Part shown: one piece after another, positions 8,910-17,301 of the stretch | How the letters are laid out: every line of letters starts with the position of its first letter | Numbering within the stretch: the stretch's first letter is position 1 | From: Microbacterium invictum | GTDB lineage: Bacteria; Actinomycetota; Actinomycetes; Actinomycetales; Microbacteriaceae | Length of the DNA stretch: 64,000 nt | Direction of reading: 5' to 3' | Assembly (NCBI RefSeq): GCF_014197265.1 | Contig: NZ_JACIFH010000001.1 | Location: 1,178,001 to 1,242,000, forward strand | Program-made: the position numbers and the translations under genes | The notes under the pieces: generated by a model | The model's database searches: none | What the model was told of the DNA's origin: nothing | What the model saw: only the letters and a program-made list of their open reading frames with translations

Positions 8910-8931
8910 AACCTCAGGTGAACTTGAGGTT
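8910..8931. promoter_or_regulatory. SoxR/MerR-like operator dyad
   Basis: Perfect 7-bp arms AACCTCA and TGAGGTT around 8 nt. The core CCTCAGGTGAACTTGAGG (8912-8929) matches 16 of 18 positions of the SoxR box as I recall it (CCTCAAGTTAACTTGAGG). It lies between coaE and the first SipW-substrate gene, 110 nt before the latter. No MerR-family gene is in the window, so the regulator would act from elsewhere. Confidence 0.5.
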
Positions 8932-9041
8932 GGACTGCGGGGGCGTTGAGGCGCTGTCCATAGCTTCGAAGTGTCGCCGGAACACAGCGACCGAGCGGGG
9001 CGTGGGACCCCGACGATTCCCCCCGAACTTCGGAAGGTCAC

Positions 9042-9590
9042 ATGATGATCGAGAACACCACCACCCCGGTCGCCACTGCCGACGAGCCGCGCAAGAACAA
9101 GCGTCGCCCCATCATCGCGTTCGCGCTCGCCGCGCTCGCCGTGGGCGGCATCGGCGCAGCCGCCACCAGCGCCGCATGGACCGACAACGTCTTCTTCTCC
9201 GCGCAGGCCGAGGCGGCGACCTTCAACCTGCAGGGCTCGACCGACGGCGGGACCACGTGGAAGGAGAGCAAGACCGAGTCCAGCATCGAGCTGACCATCC
9301 CGGCCGGTAAGCTCGCCAACCTGCTCCCCGGCGAGGTCCGCACCATCGACCTGGCCGTACTGAACGACAGCTCGGTCGGCGCGGCAATCACCTCGTCGGT
9401 GAGGTTCACCGGTACGACGTTCGCCACCAACCCCACCGCGTCGGTGGTCGGCTTGGCCGGCAGCCTCGCAAGCGGCGCAAATGACGACTTCCAGCTCGTC
9501 GTGACCGCGCCGGAGAACTGGGATGTGGCCAACCAAGGTAAGACGGCGACCATCATCGTGACCGTCTCCGGCGAAGCCACCAACGACTGA
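9042..9590 (+). CDS. secreted protein with SipW-type signal peptide (TasA/camelysin-like)
   Basis: 182 residues. A basic start (RKNKRRP), a hydrophobic segment at about 22-42 and the junction TSAAWTDNVFF form the alternate signal peptide cleaved by SipW-like peptidases; TasA and camelysin of Bacillus are exported this way. The rest is Thr/Ser/Ala-rich and beta-predicted, without cysteine: a compact extracellular domain. GGAAGG lies 7 nt before the start (ATGATG; either ATG is possible). First gene of a run with sipW, an LPXTG protein and a second SipW-type substrate. It may be a fibre or matrix protein (inference). Confidence 0.78.
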   Translation: MMIENTTTPVATADEPRKNKRRPIIAFALAALAVGGIGAAATSAAWTDNVFFSAQAEAATFNLQGSTDGGTTWKESKTESSIELTIPAGKLANLLPGEVRTIDLAVLNDSSVGAAITSSVRFTGTTFATNPTASVVGLAGSLASGANDDFQLVVTAPENWDVANQGKTATIIVTVSGEATND

Positions 9591-9597
9591 TCCTCCC

Positions 9598-9628
9598 GGC
9601 GGCGGGACGCACACAGCGTCCTGCCGCC
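9598..9628 (+). terminator. hairpin between the first SipW substrate and sipW
   Basis: GGCGGCGGGACGC and GCGTCCTGCCGCC form a 13-bp stem with one mismatch around ACACA, 8 nt after the first stop. No T-run follows. It could terminate partially and keep sipW below its substrate, or protect the upstream mRNA. Confidence 0.5.
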
Positions 9629-9676
9629 GCTCGCACGACAAGCACGTACGCACATCCCAGACAAGGACACGCCATA

Positions 9677-10204
9677 ATGCAGCTGCTTCGCCGCCTCTCC
9701 CTCGGCCTGCTGTGGTTGCTCGCGGGCGTCGGTATCCTCTGCGGACTCGTCTGGGGCGCCACCGCCGCCGGCGTGATCAAGCCGCTCGTGGTCATCTCAG
9801 GCTCGATGGAGCCCGGCATCATGACCGGTGATCTGCTCATCGCGACGAAGGCCGACACCGCCGACCTGCGGGTCGGTGACGTCGTGAGCCTGCCGTCCGA
9901 GCTCACCGAATCGCTGGTCACCCACCGCATCGAGAGCATCGAACAGACCGGCACAGGTCAGTTCGCAATCTCGATGAAAGGCGACAACAACGAGTTCTCC
10001 GACGCGCTGGACTACGCCGTCGGGGCCTCGGTCTGGAAGCCCACCGCACAGCTCGCCGGCATGGGAACCGTCGTCACCCGCATCACCACTCCCGCGGTGG
10101 TCATGCCGCTCCTCATCGGCCTCGGCTCGCTGCTCGGGCTCTCGCTCCTCATTCCGCCGGCGCCCCAGCGCCGGGCACATTCCGCCGTCGCGGTGAACCC
10201 ATGA
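9677..10204 (+). CDS. SipW-like (ER-type) signal peptidase I
   Basis: 175 residues, a membrane serine peptidase that removes signal peptides at the outer face. N-terminal membrane segment (10-32), then VISGSMEPGI near 38-47 with the catalytic serine. The second conserved box is LVTHRI near 78, so the partner residue is His as in SipW and eukaryotic signal peptidases, not the Lys of ordinary bacterial LepB. A C-terminal membrane segment lies at about 142-165. Flanked on both sides by proteins with SipW-type signals, its obvious substrates. Its stop overlaps the next start by 4 nt (ATGA). Confidence 0.88.
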   Translation: MQLLRRLSLGLLWLLAGVGILCGLVWGATAAGVIKPLVVISGSMEPGIMTGDLLIATKADTADLRVGDVVSLPSELTESLVTHRIESIEQTGTGQFAISMKGDNNEFSDALDYAVGASVWKPTAQLAGMGTVVTRITTPAVVMPLLIGLGSLLGLSLLIPPAPQRRAHSAVAVNP

Positions 10205-10737
10205 CCATCTGCTTCCGTCGCGCACTCGGCACGCTCGTGCCCGCGATGATCATCGGTGCGGTGCTCGGCGCAGCATCCATCGCCCCTGTCGCCGCGACCG
10301 TCGCACAGCCGGTCGACGTCAACCTCCAGACCATGCTTCCCGGCGAAAGCCGGGCAGTCATCCAGGAGGTCACGGTGTCCCAGCGTGCGCGCGTGGCCGC
10401 GACGGAATGGACCACGGCCGGCGTCGACGCCGACTGGAACATCCGACTCTGCACCGACACCGACTGCACGCGGTGGCAAGACCTCGTCGGCACGACCTTG
10501 GCATCCGGAACCCACGAGATCCGCGCCACCATCACCATGCCCAACCAGCTCGACCAGGGTGCAACCGCGTCCGCCAGCGGGTCCATCACGTTCATCGAAG
10601 CGGATGCCACGCTTCCGTCGACCGGCGCAACACTGGCCTCAGGAGCACTCGGCGCCGGAATCGCCGCGATCGTCGGCGGCTTCGTCATCGTGCTCATCGC
10701 GCGGCGCCGCAGAGCTCAGGAAGAGGACGAATCATGA
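10201..10737 (+). CDS. LPXTG-type cell-wall-anchored protein of the SipW block
   Basis: 178 residues. Sec-type N-terminal signal (hydrophobic 10-32), an extracellular domain with two Cys close together (LCTDTDCT), and a C-terminal sorting signal: LPSTG near 138, a hydrophobic stretch, then RRRRAQ. Sortase would join the Thr to peptidoglycan; no sortase gene is in the window. ATGA overlaps at both ends imply translational coupling with sipW and the next gene. Plausibly the wall anchor or accessory subunit for the SipW-exported proteins (inference). Confidence 0.82.
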   Translation: MTICFRRALGTLVPAMIIGAVLGAASIAPVAATVAQPVDVNLQTMLPGESRAVIQEVTVSQRARVAATEWTTAGVDADWNIRLCTDTDCTRWQDLVGTTLASGTHEIRATITMPNQLDQGATASASGSITFIEADATLPSTGATLASGALGAGIAAIVGGFVIVLIARRRRAQEEDES

Positions 10738-11252
10738 CACGGGGCCGGTTTGTCGCCTTCGGTCTTGCTGTGCTCGCTGTCGTCGGCATCGCTGCGGGGA
10801 CCGGAGCGACTTCCTCAACTCAGGCCGCTTGGACCGACCGGGTCTATGTCACCGCGACCGCCACTTCCGGTACATGGGCCGCGGCTAAGGGCACCTGCAC
10901 CGCGTGGGGGCAGGGAGGCGTCAAGCTGTCCTCGTGCGAGGTCGCAGGGATCAGAGTGGAGGGTTGGAATGACGGCGCCAAGGTCATCCGCAACTACTAC
11001 ATCACCTTCGCCACACCCTCACAGGCTGAGTACGTAGATTTCACCGTTGACCTGACCGCAGCCACAGGCAGCACGCCGCCGATGTCATGGTCGAATGCCG
11101 GCGTCCGCACCGGAGCACAGTTCACCCCCGCCGGCGGCTGGACGTGCGCGAGTCTCCCGACGGTGAAGGGCCGCACCACGCAATGGAACACCGGGATCAT
11201 GTATTTCGTCGTTGTCAGCGACAAGACCGGTGAGTCGGTGGTATGCCCGTGA
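10734..11252 (+). CDS. second secreted protein with SipW-type signal peptide
   Basis: 172 residues. N-terminal hydrophobic segment followed by STQAAWTDRVYV, parallel to AAWTDNVFF of the first gene. The mature part has four cysteines (GTCTAW, SSCEV, WTCAS and VVCP at the end), enough for two disulfides, and several Trp/Tyr. It starts inside the stop of the LPXTG gene (ATGA). No named family recognised. It belongs to the same export unit as 9042-9590. Confidence 0.75.
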   Translation: MTRGRFVAFGLAVLAVVGIAAGTGATSSTQAAWTDRVYVTATATSGTWAAAKGTCTAWGQGGVKLSSCEVAGIRVEGWNDGAKVIRNYYITFATPSQAEYVDFTVDLTAATGSTPPMSWSNAGVRTGAQFTPAGGWTCASLPTVKGRTTQWNTGIMYFVVVSDKTGESVVCP

Positions 11253-11404
11253 CCGGCCGGAGTGGGGAGCACCTGGTTCACGCGGGGTCCCGTCCCGGCC
11301 GGGCGACCGCGGTGAGCCACGCATTCGACAGCGGCTTCTGGGATATCATCACGGGTGCCGGTGCCCCGCACGCGTCGTCTCACCGGCAGACGGAGGAACT
11401 GCCG

Positions 11405-12160
11405 GTGCCGGACTCACAAGTCGCCGTCGTCATCGAAGATGATCCCGACATCCGTTCCCTCATCACCGACGTCCTCGATCAGGCGGGGTTCCGGGTCTAC
11501 CCAGCGGGAACCGGGATCGACGGACTGGAACTCATCCGGCAGCATCAGCCCATCGTCACGACATTGGACATCAGCCTGCCCGGCATGGACGGCTTCGAGA
11601 CCGCCAAACGCATCCGCTCGATCAGCGCGACCTACATCGTGATGCTCACCGCGCGCGCCGATGAGATCGACACCCTTCAGGGCTTGCAAGCCGGTGCCGA
11701 CGACTACCTCACCAAGCCCTTCCGCCCGCGCGAACTGCGCGCACGCATCGAAGCGATGCTGCGGCGTCCGCGCACACTCGGCCCCGGCGAGGTCGCGCCT
11801 CCGGAATCGGTCGCCGACACGTCACCGTCACCCGACGAACCCGGGTGGCTGGAGCACAAGGGGCTGCGGCTGCATCCGGACATGCGCGTCGCCACCGCCG
11901 ATGACGCCCCGCTGGATCTCACACGCAGCGAGTTCGACGTCCTGGAGGAGCTGCTCAGCGCCGGACGACGCGTCATCGGCAAAGACGCACTGGCACTCAT
12001 GCTGCGCGGTGACAGCCACGCGGGCGGCTTCGTCAGCGAGCACGACGCGCGCGCGATCGAGGTGCACGTGGCGAACCTGCGACGCAAGCTCGGCGAGTCA
12101 GCCGCACAGCCACGCTGGATCGAGACCGTTCGCGGCGTCGGCTACCGCCTCACCCTCTGA
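11405..12160 (+). CDS. OmpR/PhoB-family response regulator
   Basis: 251 residues. Receiver domain 1-120 with acidic pair EDD near 12, phospho-acceptor Asp in TTLDISLPGMDGF near 57, Thr in VMLTARA and Lys in LTKPF; winged-helix DNA-binding domain from about 155 (LDLTRSEFDVLEELL...RAIEVHVANLRRKLGE...ETVRGVGYRL). The start GTG 11405 is chosen for GGAGGA 7 nt upstream and domain length; the frame is open back to 11243. It follows the SipW block on the same strand and runs 11 nt into the end of the convergent kinase operon, its likely partner. Confidence 0.93.
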   Translation: MPDSQVAVVIEDDPDIRSLITDVLDQAGFRVYPAGTGIDGLELIRQHQPIVTTLDISLPGMDGFETAKRIRSISATYIVMLTARADEIDTLQGLQAGADDYLTKPFRPRELRARIEAMLRRPRTLGPGEVAPPESVADTSPSPDEPGWLEHKGLRLHPDMRVATADDAPLDLTRSEFDVLEELLSAGRRVIGKDALALMLRGDSHAGGFVSEHDARAIEVHVANLRRKLGESAAQPRWIETVRGVGYRLTL

Positions 12161-13343
12161 TCGGCGCAGCCCGGTCGTCGCCAGCCTCAGCGACGATCAC
12201 CGAGGCGTCCGGACTCGTCGAGGAGCGCCGGGCGGCATCCTGAGCCGCATCGATCAGCGCGCCCGGGTCGTAGCCGACGTCATCGCTGAACGCGATCCCG
12301 ACCCCCACCGCCGGGATCACGGCACTTCCTCGCTCGGCGAAGTCGTCGAGCAGCCGACGCTGAATGCGGCCGGCGACGCGGCGCGCGTCACCTGGCGAGG
12401 CGGGCTGCCACGCGATCAGCACGGACGCCTCGTCACCGTCGCCCACCAGCGCGAATACGGGTGCATATCGCCGGATGCCGGTATGCCACTGCGTCGCGAT
12501 CGACTCTTCCTCGACGGTGCCGAACGCCACCCCGATCTGCGCCAGATCGTCCATGCGTACAGAGGCCACGGCACACGATGCCTCCTCTCCGCGTGCACGC
12601 GACAGGACGCTGCCCACAGCCGTCTCGAATGACGGCGCGCTGAGAACGCCCGCAGGGGTGACTTGAAGCGTCGCGTGCTCCGCATCTTGGCGCACGGTGA
12701 CCCGGCCGGTGCGGAGCATCGTCGCCGTCGTCAGCGCGACGATCGTGAGCACGATCGAGACGATCCCCGTGATGCTGGAGTTGAACCATGTCGTGAACAG
12801 CGATCCTTCGGGCCCCTCCACCCACAGGACGATCGCTCGCACGAAGTAATAGGCGGCCACGAAGGCGAACACGATCGTGAATCCCAGCGAACTCCAGATC
12901 GCACCCATGCCGGCGCGCCGTGACTCCACGGATGCGAGCCCGGCGAAGACCGCGACGCCGAAGAAGAGAAGGACCGCGCCCGCCCAGTCACCGCCGTCCG
13001 GCCCCGCGGCCAGCGTCACAACCAGCTGCACGATCGCCACCGCGCCGACCACCGCACCGGCGGGGCGCACCCGGTGGGCGTTGAAGCTCCGGCATCCCAA
13101 CCAGAAGCAGCCCAGCGTCGACACCAACGCTGCGTTGCCGATCGCGATCGCGACCCACGGGTCGGCGGTGCCCTGCCAAAGCAGATAGGCGACGACGGTG
13201 AGCATGCCGCTGAGGAAGCCGAGGGCCCACACGCGACCTGGCCCGACTTCGCGACGCAGCATGGTCTCGAGAAGGTAAAGCGTGCCGGCGGTCATGGTGA
13301 CGATGGCCACGAGCATGTTCACGGTGAAGGCGTCGATCGTCAT
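12150..13343 (-). CDS. membrane protein with degenerate GGDEF domain
   Basis: 397 residues. About seven hydrophobic segments in 1-205, then a cytoplasmic domain laid out like a diguanylate cyclase: the signature loop reads VGDGDEASVLIAW where RYGGDEFAVLL is expected, and the distal VGVGIAFSDDV...LIDAAQDAARRSS matches the SIGIA...ADxALY end. The changed signature suggests no c-di-GMP synthesis; a sensory or scaffold role is likelier. Its start overlaps the stop of the histidine kinase (ATGA), so the two are translationally coupled. Confidence 0.75.
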   Translation of the reverse strand: MTIDAFTVNMLVAIVTMTAGTLYLLETMLRREVGPGRVWALGFLSGMLTVVAYLLWQGTADPWVAIAIGNAALVSTLGCFWLGCRSFNAHRVRPAGAVVGAVAIVQLVVTLAAGPDGGDWAGAVLLFFGVAVFAGLASVESRRAGMGAIWSSLGFTIVFAFVAAYYFVRAIVLWVEGPEGSLFTTWFNSSITGIVSIVLTIVALTTATMLRTGRVTVRQDAEHATLQVTPAGVLSAPSFETAVGSVLSRARGEEASCAVASVRMDDLAQIGVAFGTVEEESIATQWHTGIRRYAPVFALVGDGDEASVLIAWQPASPGDARRVAGRIQRRLLDDFAERGSAVIPAVGVGIAFSDDVGYDPGALIDAAQDAARRSSTSPDASVIVAEAGDDRAAPIRG

Positions 13344-14977
13344 CAGGGGGCCTCTTCCTCGGCCGAAGCCGGTAGCCGGACGACGAAGGCGGCCCCTTCG
13401 CCGATCGCGGTGCGCACGGTGATCTCGCCGCCGTGCGCTCGGACGATCTCACGGCTGATCGCCAGCCCCAGCCCGCTGCCGTGCGTGGTCGATCGGCGGA
13501 CGAGTTCGGAGCGGAAGAACCGCTCGAACAGTCGTGGCAGTTCACTCTCTGAAATGCCCGGCCCGTCATCGCTCACCACGATCCAGACGTGAGTGCCGTC
13601 GTCGGTGAGTCCGACTTCCACGCGACCGGCGATCCGGTTGTACTTGATCGCGTTCGACAGCAGATTGTCGACCACCTGTCGCAGCCGGTGCGGATCGGCG
13701 CGCGTGTGTACGGTGTCGACGGCCTTGGTGTCGATCGTGACCCGACGCTCTGCCGCCCGCGGCCCTGCCGCCTCAACGGCTGCCATCACGATGGCCGATA
13801 CGTCGGTCGACTCGAGGTGCAATGACAACGCGACGCCCATGCGAGAAGCTGCCGATGCAGTGAGCAGATCCGATACGAGGTCGAGCAACCGGCCGGCATT
13901 GCGCTCGACCACCTCCAGACTGCGCCGCGTGGCCGGCGAGAGGCTCGGGTCGTCGAGGGCGAGCTCCACGTATCCGGTAATCGAGGTGAGCGGGGTGCGC
14001 AGCTCGTGCGACACCGACGCGATGAGATCCTCACGCGAGCGCAAGGCGAGCTCCTCGGCGGTCACGTCAAGCGTGACGATGAGCATCCCGGCATCCGACA
14101 GATCCTTGTCGATGAGCCGTCGTGCCGTGGATCGCAGGGCGCGGCGCTCTTCGGCACCCGGATCGCCGTGCCAGACCAGCGCATTTTCGAACTCCTCCCC
14201 GCGACGCGCACGCGCGAGGGGAAGGTCTTCGGGGTCGAGCAGGGTGATGCCGTCTGCCGCGTAGGCCCGAACGTCGCCCTCGACAGCCCGCTGCAGCCGC
14301 GCATGGGCCTCATTGGTGACCACCAGCGAGCCGTCGGGCGTCAACCGGATGACTCCGAAGTCCACGGCCTGCAGCACTTCGGTGACGAGGTCTTCCTGGC
14401 GACGCGCACGATCGACCGAGCGCTGCAACAGCCGCGACTGCTTGTCGAGGAGGACGCGCTGGGCGAACGCACGCCGTGACCCGAATGCGGCGCTGATCGC
14501 GAGCCCGGCGATCATGACGGGGAGCAGGATGGTGGAAGGGGTCATGGACTGGGTCGGCTCGGTGGCGACGAGCGTCCAGTAGGTGACCGAGATCACGACC
14601 ACCCCGAACAGCGCGCCCCATACCCCGAACGCCGCCGCGATCCACATCACGGGAAACGCCCACAGCAGGCCGAGACCGCCCGCCGGTGCAGCGCCCCGCA
14701 TCATGGCGATCGCGGCGATGTCGATGAGCGGCAGAACCAGCATCAGCGTGGGCGGCGTTCGGGTCCACGGCACGACGAACGCGGCACCGGTCGCAATGAA
14801 GACGAGCGTGACGCCCACGGTCATGAGGGTCACGTCCTGCACCACGCCGAACAGCGACACGACGACGGCCGCGAATACCACGACCGATCCCAGCAGCACC
14901 TGGTTCAACAGGATCGAACGGTCACGACTGGCGCCGAGGACCCGCTTGGGCACGGCCACCCGTCCGGTCATCGTCAC
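13343..14977 (-). CDS. membrane sensor histidine kinase
   Basis: 544 residues. Five to six membrane segments in about 20-170, a coiled linker, a PAS-like region (FGVIRLTPDGSLVVTNEAH) at about 205-310, HisKA with phospho-acceptor His in SVSHELRTPL near 325, and HATPase_c with N box NLLSNAIKYN, DDGPGI, FERFF and GSGLGLAI. It has no large extracellular domain, so it may sense a membrane or intracellular signal. GTG 14977 and ATG 14971 are both possible starts. Upstream partner of the degenerate-GGDEF gene and convergent with the response regulator. Confidence 0.92.
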   Translation of the reverse strand: MTMTGRVAVPKRVLGASRDRSILLNQVLLGSVVVFAAVVVSLFGVVQDVTLMTVGVTLVFIATGAAFVVPWTRTPPTLMLVLPLIDIAAIAMMRGAAPAGGLGLLWAFPVMWIAAAFGVWGALFGVVVISVTYWTLVATEPTQSMTPSTILLPVMIAGLAISAAFGSRRAFAQRVLLDKQSRLLQRSVDRARRQEDLVTEVLQAVDFGVIRLTPDGSLVVTNEAHARLQRAVEGDVRAYAADGITLLDPEDLPLARARRGEEFENALVWHGDPGAEERRALRSTARRLIDKDLSDAGMLIVTLDVTAEELALRSREDLIASVSHELRTPLTSITGYVELALDDPSLSPATRRSLEVVERNAGRLLDLVSDLLTASAASRMGVALSLHLESTDVSAIVMAAVEAAGPRAAERRVTIDTKAVDTVHTRADPHRLRQVVDNLLSNAIKYNRIAGRVEVGLTDDGTHVWIVVSDDGPGISESELPRLFERFFRSELVRRSTTHGSGLGLAISREIVRAHGGEITVRTAIGEGAAFVVRLPASAEEEAP

Positions 14978-15046
14978 CCTCTGACGTTATCGCCTGGGTG
15001 GCAGGATTCTGTGCCCCGCCGCGGCGCGTGGTCCCCACGAACGCAG

Positions 15047-15078
15047 AGACGGCCGGAACCCGAAGGTCCCGGCCGTCT
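15047..15078 (-). terminator. rpsA terminator hairpin
   Basis: AGACGGCCGG and CCGGCCGTCT form a 10-bp stem whose inner part pairs further around CGAA. It starts 19 nt after the rpsA stop. No U-tract, as is common in high-GC actinobacteria. Confidence 0.65.
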
Positions 15079-15096
15079 GTGCGGTTCAGTGCTGGA

Positions 15097-16545
15097 TCAG
15101 CGACCCGACAGCTTCTCGCGCAGTGCGGCGAGAGCCTCGTCGTCGGCCAGCGTGCCGGCCGAAGCCGAGTCGCTCGAGAACGTCGAGCCACCGGTCTCCG
15201 CCGGAGCAGCTGCCTCGGCCTCGGCGGCCTTGGCGACAGCGGCCTTGTGCGCCTCCCAGCGACCCTGGGCGGCGGCGTACTCCTGCTCCCACTTCTCGCG
15301 CTGGGCGTCGAAGCCTTCGAGCCAGGCGTTGGTCTCCGGGTCGAAGCCCTCGGGGTACTTGTACTCCCCGTTCTCGTCGTACTCGGTGACCATGCCGTAG
15401 AGGGCCGGGTCGAACTCGGTGCCGAACGGGTCGACCGACTCGTTGGCCTGCTTCAGCGACAGCGAGATGCGCCGACGCTCGAGGTCGATGTCGATGATCT
15501 TGACGAAGACCTCTTCGCCGACCGACACGACCTGCTCGGCGAGTTCGACGTGCTTGCCCGACAGCTCGGAGATGTGCACGAGGCCCTCGATGCCGTCCGC
15601 GACGCGCACGAACGCACCGAACGGAACGAGCTTGGTGACCTTGCCCGGAGCGACCTGACCGATCGCGTGGGTGCGGGCGAAGACCTGCCACGGGTCTTCC
15701 TGGGTCGCCTTGAGCGACAGCGAGACGCGCTCGCGGTCCAGGTCGACCTCGAGGATCTCGACGGTGACCTCCTGGCCGACCTCGACGACCTCGCTGGCGT
15801 GCTCGATGTGCTTCCACGACAGCTCGGAGACGTGCACGAGGCCGTCCACGCCGCCCAGGTCGACGAACGCACCGAAGTTGACGATCGACGAGACCGTGCC
15901 CTTGCGGACCTGGCCCTTGTGCAGGTTGTTGAGGAAGTTCGAGCGCGACTCGGACTGCGTCTGCTCGAGCAGCGCACGGCGCGAGAGCACGACGTTGTTG
16001 CGGTTCTTGTCCAGCTCGAGGATCTTGGCCTCGATCTCCTGACCCAGGTACGGGGTCAGGTCGCGGACGCGGCGCAGCTCGATGAGCGATGCCGGCAGGA
16101 AGCCGCGCAGGCCGATGTCGACGATGAGACCGCCCTTGACGACCTCGATCACGGAACCGGTGACAACACCGTCGTTCTCCTTGATCTTCTCGACGTCACC
16201 CCAGGCACGCTCGTACTGCGCGCGCTTCTTGGAGAGGATGAGGCGGCCTTCCTTGTCCTCCTTCTGGAGAACGAGCGCTTCGACCTCGTCGCCGACCTTG
16301 ACGACCTCGTTGGGGTCGACGTCGTGCTTGATGGAGAGCTCACGCGAGGGGATGACACCCTCGGTCTTGTATCCGACGTCGAGGAGGACCTCGTCGCGGT
16401 CGATCTTCACCACGGTGCCTTCGATGAGGTCGCCGTCGTTGAAGAACTTCAGAGTCTTTTCGACCGCGGCCAGGAAGTCCTCAGCAGATCCGATGTCGTT
16501 GATGGCGACCTGCTTGGTGGCCGGGGCGGTCGTTGCGGTAGTCAT
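15097..16545 (-). CDS. rpsA: 30S ribosomal protein S1
   Basis: 482 residues with four S1 RNA-binding repeats: about 35-105 (GDLIEGTVVKIDRDEVLLDVGYKTEG), 125-190 (VVTGSVIEVVKGGLIVDIGLRGFLP), 208-280 (GTVSSIVNFGAFVDLGGVDGLVH) and 295-365 (GKVTKLVPFGAFVRVADGIEGLVH). The acidic/Ala-rich tail is the usual actinobacterial one. It binds mRNA on the small subunit. The start MTTATTAPATKQ is chosen over a longer open frame because homologues begin there. About 200 nt upstream is non-coding and should hold the promoter and leader. Confidence 0.97.
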   Translation of the reverse strand: MTTATTAPATKQVAINDIGSAEDFLAAVEKTLKFFNDGDLIEGTVVKIDRDEVLLDVGYKTEGVIPSRELSIKHDVDPNEVVKVGDEVEALVLQKEDKEGRLILSKKRAQYERAWGDVEKIKENDGVVTGSVIEVVKGGLIVDIGLRGFLPASLIELRRVRDLTPYLGQEIEAKILELDKNRNNVVLSRRALLEQTQSESRSNFLNNLHKGQVRKGTVSSIVNFGAFVDLGGVDGLVHVSELSWKHIEHASEVVEVGQEVTVEILEVDLDRERVSLSLKATQEDPWQVFARTHAIGQVAPGKVTKLVPFGAFVRVADGIEGLVHISELSGKHVELAEQVVSVGEEVFVKIIDIDLERRRISLSLKQANESVDPFGTEFDPALYGMVTEYDENGEYKYPEGFDPETNAWLEGFDAQREKWEQEYAAAQGRWEAHKAAVAKAAEAEAAAPAETGGSTFSSDSASAGTLADDEALAALREKLSGR

Positions 16546-16746
16546 ATAGTGGGTTGTCCTTGTTGGGTTTGGGTGTCGGGCCATGGACTTGGTCTCCGGC
16601 ATCCACTCACCCGAAGGCGAGCAAACACCACCGAGCCCGAGGCGGATGGTCATGGATTGCGTGTCACGAGAGCATGGCGATAGAGCCACACGAGTGACAT
16701 CTCAGGCTATCAGAATCGGCGCCTGCCGTGTGGGGCCGGTGTGCGC

Positions 16747-17172
16747 TCACCTGTCGACGTCGCCGTCGAGGTACCACCAGCGGTCGCGGCGGTGGATGAA
16801 GCGGCTGCGCTCGTGCAGCGAGCCGGCCGCTCCATCCGCGTCACGGAAGTGCGCCCGGAACTCCACGGTGCCGCGCCGGTCGCCTTCTGCACCGGCATCC
16901 GTGGCGAGGATCTCAAGGTGCTGCCACCGCACACCGTCATCGAGATCGATGTCCGAAGGACGAGTCGATGGATGCCAGGTGGCCTCGAGATGGACCGCGT
17001 CACCGATCGCGAATGCCGTGTACCGCGAACGCATGAGCGCTGCGGCCGTCGCGGCCCGAGTGCCATCGAGGACCGGTCCGCAGCACTCGCCGAACGCGAC
17101 GCCTCCGCACGGGCACGGAGCATCGGCTGGCGGACGGATGCCGCGCTGCGCAGCCGCCTGACCGAATGACAT
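16747..17172 (-). CDS. YchJ-family SEC-C motif protein
   Basis: 141 residues. N-terminal zinc motif CPCGG...GECCGP (SEC-C type), then LMRSRYTAFAIGDAVHLEATWHP and VEFRAHFRD, diagnostic for the YchJ/UPF0225 family. The C-terminal HERSRFIHRRDRWWYLDGD completes it; full family length. Function not established. GGAGGC precedes ATG 17172. It lies upstream of rpsA on the same strand. Confidence 0.9.
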   Translation of the reverse strand: MSFGQAAAQRGIRPPADAPCPCGGVAFGECCGPVLDGTRAATAAALMRSRYTAFAIGDAVHLEATWHPSTRPSDIDLDDGVRWQHLEILATDAGAEGDRRGTVEFRAHFRDADGAAGSLHERSRFIHRRDRWWYLDGDVDR

Positions 17173-17288
17173 GCCTCCATCGTCGCAGAGCGGGTGCGGC
17201 GAACGCGCAGCTTCCTCCCCAGCGTTTGATTCGGGATGCCGTGGCTGGGCGCCTGTGGATAACGCGCTCCGCGTCGGGGGCCGCGCGA

Positions 17289-17294
17289 TAGCGT
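17289..17294 (+). promoter_or_regulatory. -10 element of the lipoprotein gene
   Basis: TAGCGT, 7 nt before ATG 17302. It favours this ATG over the GTG at 17293, which would fall inside the hexamer. Confidence 0.5.
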
Positions 17295-17301
17295 GTCACC
17301 C

